Source: Xanthomonas euvesicatoria pv. euvesicatoria
GTDB taxonomy: Bacteria > Pseudomonadota > Gammaproteobacteria > Xanthomonadales > Xanthomonadaceae
DNA length: 64,000 bases
Assembly (NCBI RefSeq): GCF_020880415.1
Contig: NZ_JAJIUJ010000023.1
Span: 1-64,000 of the forward strand
Reading direction: 5' to 3'
Part shown: piece after piece, positions 62,645-64,000 of the stretch
Numbering within the stretch: position 1 is the stretch's first letter
Layout of the letters: each line of letters starts with the position of its first letter
Made by a program: the position numbers and the translations under genes
Notes under the pieces: generated by a model
The model's input: only the letters and a program-made list of their open reading frames with translations
What the model was told of the DNA's origin: nothing
The model's database searches: none

Positions 62645-62938
62645 TCAACCTTCGTCCACTTCGTATTCCACAAACACGTCCAGCTGCAGTGCCAGCTCTT
62701 GCACCGCGTCGCGGACCTTCTGCGCGGTGGCCTCGTTGCCGGCTTCCACTTCGAACTCGTGGCTGCCCGGACCTTCGTCGTCCGACAGGCCTGCCGAGCT
62801 GGAATCTTCGTCGTCCAGGTGCGGCATCAGATCGTCCACTTCTTCCACGTGCTCGATGCCGTCGATGCTTTGCAGCAGGTTGGCAATGGCACGCGCGTCG
62901 TCGTCGGTGCCGGTGATGCGCATGCGGAGGGTAGGCAT
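62645..62938 (-). CDS. Small acidic protein with ferredoxin-like pattern
   Basis: A 97-residue protein starting MPTLRMRITGTDDDARAIAN at 62938. The order strand (MPTLRMRITG), helix (DARAIANLLQSID), strand, acidic loop (LDDEDSSSAG), strand (SHEFEVEAG) and helix (ATAQKVRDAVQELALQL), then FVEYEV suggests an ACT or ferredoxin-like fold. I do not recognise a family. The acidic insertion in the middle is striking. Isolated gene. Confidence 0.7.
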   Translation of the reverse strand: MPTLRMRITGTDDDARAIANLLQSIDGIEHVEEVDDLMPHLDDEDSSSAGLSDDEGPGSHEFEVEAGNEATAQKVRDAVQELALQLDVFVEYEVDEG

Positions 62939-63014
62939 GGGAGTGTCCTGTGGATTGGGGACATCAAGCCTAGGCATCGCCAGGACAAAACGAGGTGATG
63001 GCGCGCTGCTCACA

Positions 63015-64000
63015 TCACGCGGGCCGTGCCGGCCATGCCTGGCTGGTAACGGGGTCGGACTGCATCACGCGGCCTACTGCGGCGCGCAGCATCGTGGGCA
63101 CGACGTAGTGGTGATGCGCATGATGGATACAGGCCATGTAGACACGGCCAAACCCGTTGCGGCAGCTCACCCGGGTGGCCATGGTCAGCTCGATCTCGTG
63201 CGTGCCGACCCGGCGCAATGCCACCGACGAGCGGAAGCGCAGATGTTTGTCGTCGGCGCCCAGCACGATCTGCACGTGCTGCCCATCGGCGTCGCTGCGT
63301 TGTGCCAGCACCGGGAAGCGCCCGGCAAAACGTTGCGCTGCGCTCGGGTCGAGCAACGAAGACACCGGGCAACCCAGGTGCGAGGTACGTAGTCCCAATG
63401 GCTTGACCATCAGGTTGCGCAGGCGCATCAAACCGCTCACGCCGCCCGGCGGTTGATCGACGAATGCCTGCAGCAAGTCGCACATCAGGCCTTGCAGGCT
63501 GTCGCTGCGCAGTTGGCGTGTGTCCAGGCGCAACTGATGGGTGTCCTGAAAATGCACCTGTCCGCTCAACTGCTCGCGCAGCAATGCATCGGCCGGCAAT
63601 TCGTGCAGCGAGCGGATCCGTAGCGGTGCCACGCGGGTGGCGACAAATCCGGGGCGGCGGGTGCGCGGCGGCAGCTGGCGGATGCGCCCGCTCCAACGGC
63701 GCGCACGGCTGCAGGCGCGCTGCTGCCAGCTCTGCGGTTTGACGTGCAGCGACAGCGAAACGGTAGGCACATCCGCCGCACGAAAGGCATCGGACTGCAG
63801 CAGCGCCGCGACAGGGGGCGGCAGCAGTTCGGTCAAGCTGGCAATGGTCGCCGTGCCCTGGGTGACCAAGGCTTGCTGCTCGGGGCTCAAGTCGCCGCCG
63901 GCTTCGTCCGGATGGCAGGACAGCACAAAGAACGCCGAGTGTGCCGCGTTCCCTTGCGCAGGCACGAACCGGTGCCACGTTCCGCCGCCGAAGCGCACCG
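63015..64000 (-). CDS. DUF2867-domain protein with unrecognised N-terminal part, 5' end outside window
   Basis: At least 327 residues, with the start beyond base 64000. The C-terminal 200 residues fit DUF2867: SGLMRLRNLMVKPLGL, RVGTHEIELTMATRVS and NGFGRVYMACIHHAHHHYVVPTML. The N-terminal region (GGGTWHRFVPAQGN, FFVLSCHPDEAG) is not recognised and contains a conserved-looking WHRF and HPDE. The full length and true start cannot be seen. Function unknown. Confidence 0.7.
   Translation of the reverse strand, partial: VRFGGGTWHRFVPAQGNAAHSAFFVLSCHPDEAGGDLSPEQQALVTQGTATIASLTELLPPPVAALLQSDAFRAADVPTVSLSLHVKPQSWQQRACSRARRWSGRIRQLPPRTRRPGFVATRVAPLRIRSLHELPADALLREQLSGQVHFQDTHQLRLDTRQLRSDSLQGLMCDLLQAFVDQPPGGVSGLMRLRNLMVKPLGLRTSHLGCPVSSLLDPSAAQRFAGRFPVLAQRSDADGQHVQIVLGADDKHLRFRSSVALRRVGTHEIELTMATRVSCRNGFGRVYMACIHHAHHHYVVPTMLRAAVGRVMQSDPVTSQAWPARPA

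Overview
The window looks like a chromosomal segment of a Xanthomonas species (Gammaproteobacteria, Xanthomonadaceae). The DNA is GC-rich and the genes are closely packed, often in convergent or divergent pairs. The extracellular nucleotide pyrophosphatase at 25937..27235 has its predicted metal ligand and nucleophile at Asp54 and Thr90, the numbering I recall for the structurally studied Xanthomonas NPP. The TonB-receptor content and the MITE-like and REP-like intergenic repeats also fit. I see no rRNA, tRNA, CRISPR array, prophage, intact insertion sequence or secretion-system cluster.

Layout. 1-7.9 kb: the 3' end of zur, then a complete RND drug-efflux operon (adaptor, pump, outer-membrane channel) between two TetR regulators, and a remnant of an aldo/keto reductase. 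7.9-14.7 kb: LysR/cupin, AraC, LysR/MFS exporter and an aldo/keto reductase, i.e. regulator genes beside small-molecule enzymes. 14.8-17.3 kb: a secreted subtilisin-type protease with a P-domain, and a small secreted partner one base downstream. 18-23.5 kb: two TonB-dependent receptors. The second is ZnuD-like and is divergent from a MerC-type membrane protein, with Zur-box-like sequences between them. 23.5-29.3 kb: a MITE-like element, ribosomal protein THX with a clear terminator, a ClC channel, the NPP, and an overlapping alkylation-repair pair (Ada-N/AraC/AlkA fusion and Ogt).

29.4-34.2 kb holds a ClpP-fold lipoprotein, small membrane and exported proteins, a MAPEG protein, an S4 RNA-binding protein translationally coupled to a frameshifted gene, and an ECF sigma factor with a membrane protein. 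34.3-41.1 kb: a DeaD-type RNA helicase, a GGDEF-EAL protein, RluF and a GAF-GGDEF protein (RNA processing and cyclic-di-GMP). 41.2-47.5 kb: an EamA transporter, a second MITE-like copy, a DUF72 protein, RraA, a serine hydrolase and a CPA2 antiporter.

47.5-56 kb is a second RND efflux locus. A two-component pair, whose sensor kinase is frameshifted in this sequence, is divergent from outer-membrane channel - MipA - adaptor - pump. This pump lacks two of the classical AcrB proton-relay residues. 56-64 kb: a pRiA4b-like protein, an ABC exporter, a REP-like doublet, a DUF885 lipoprotein, a GFA enzyme coupled to a DUF4349 lipoprotein, a small acidic protein and a DUF2867 protein cut by the window end.

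Most of the window is ordinary Xanthomonas housekeeping and accessory sequence. The best leads are the Zur/ZnuD/MerC module, the paired MITE-like copies sitting on stop codons, the frameshifted kinase, the protease/partner pair and the MipA-containing RND operon. All functional statements come from motif reading, not database searches.
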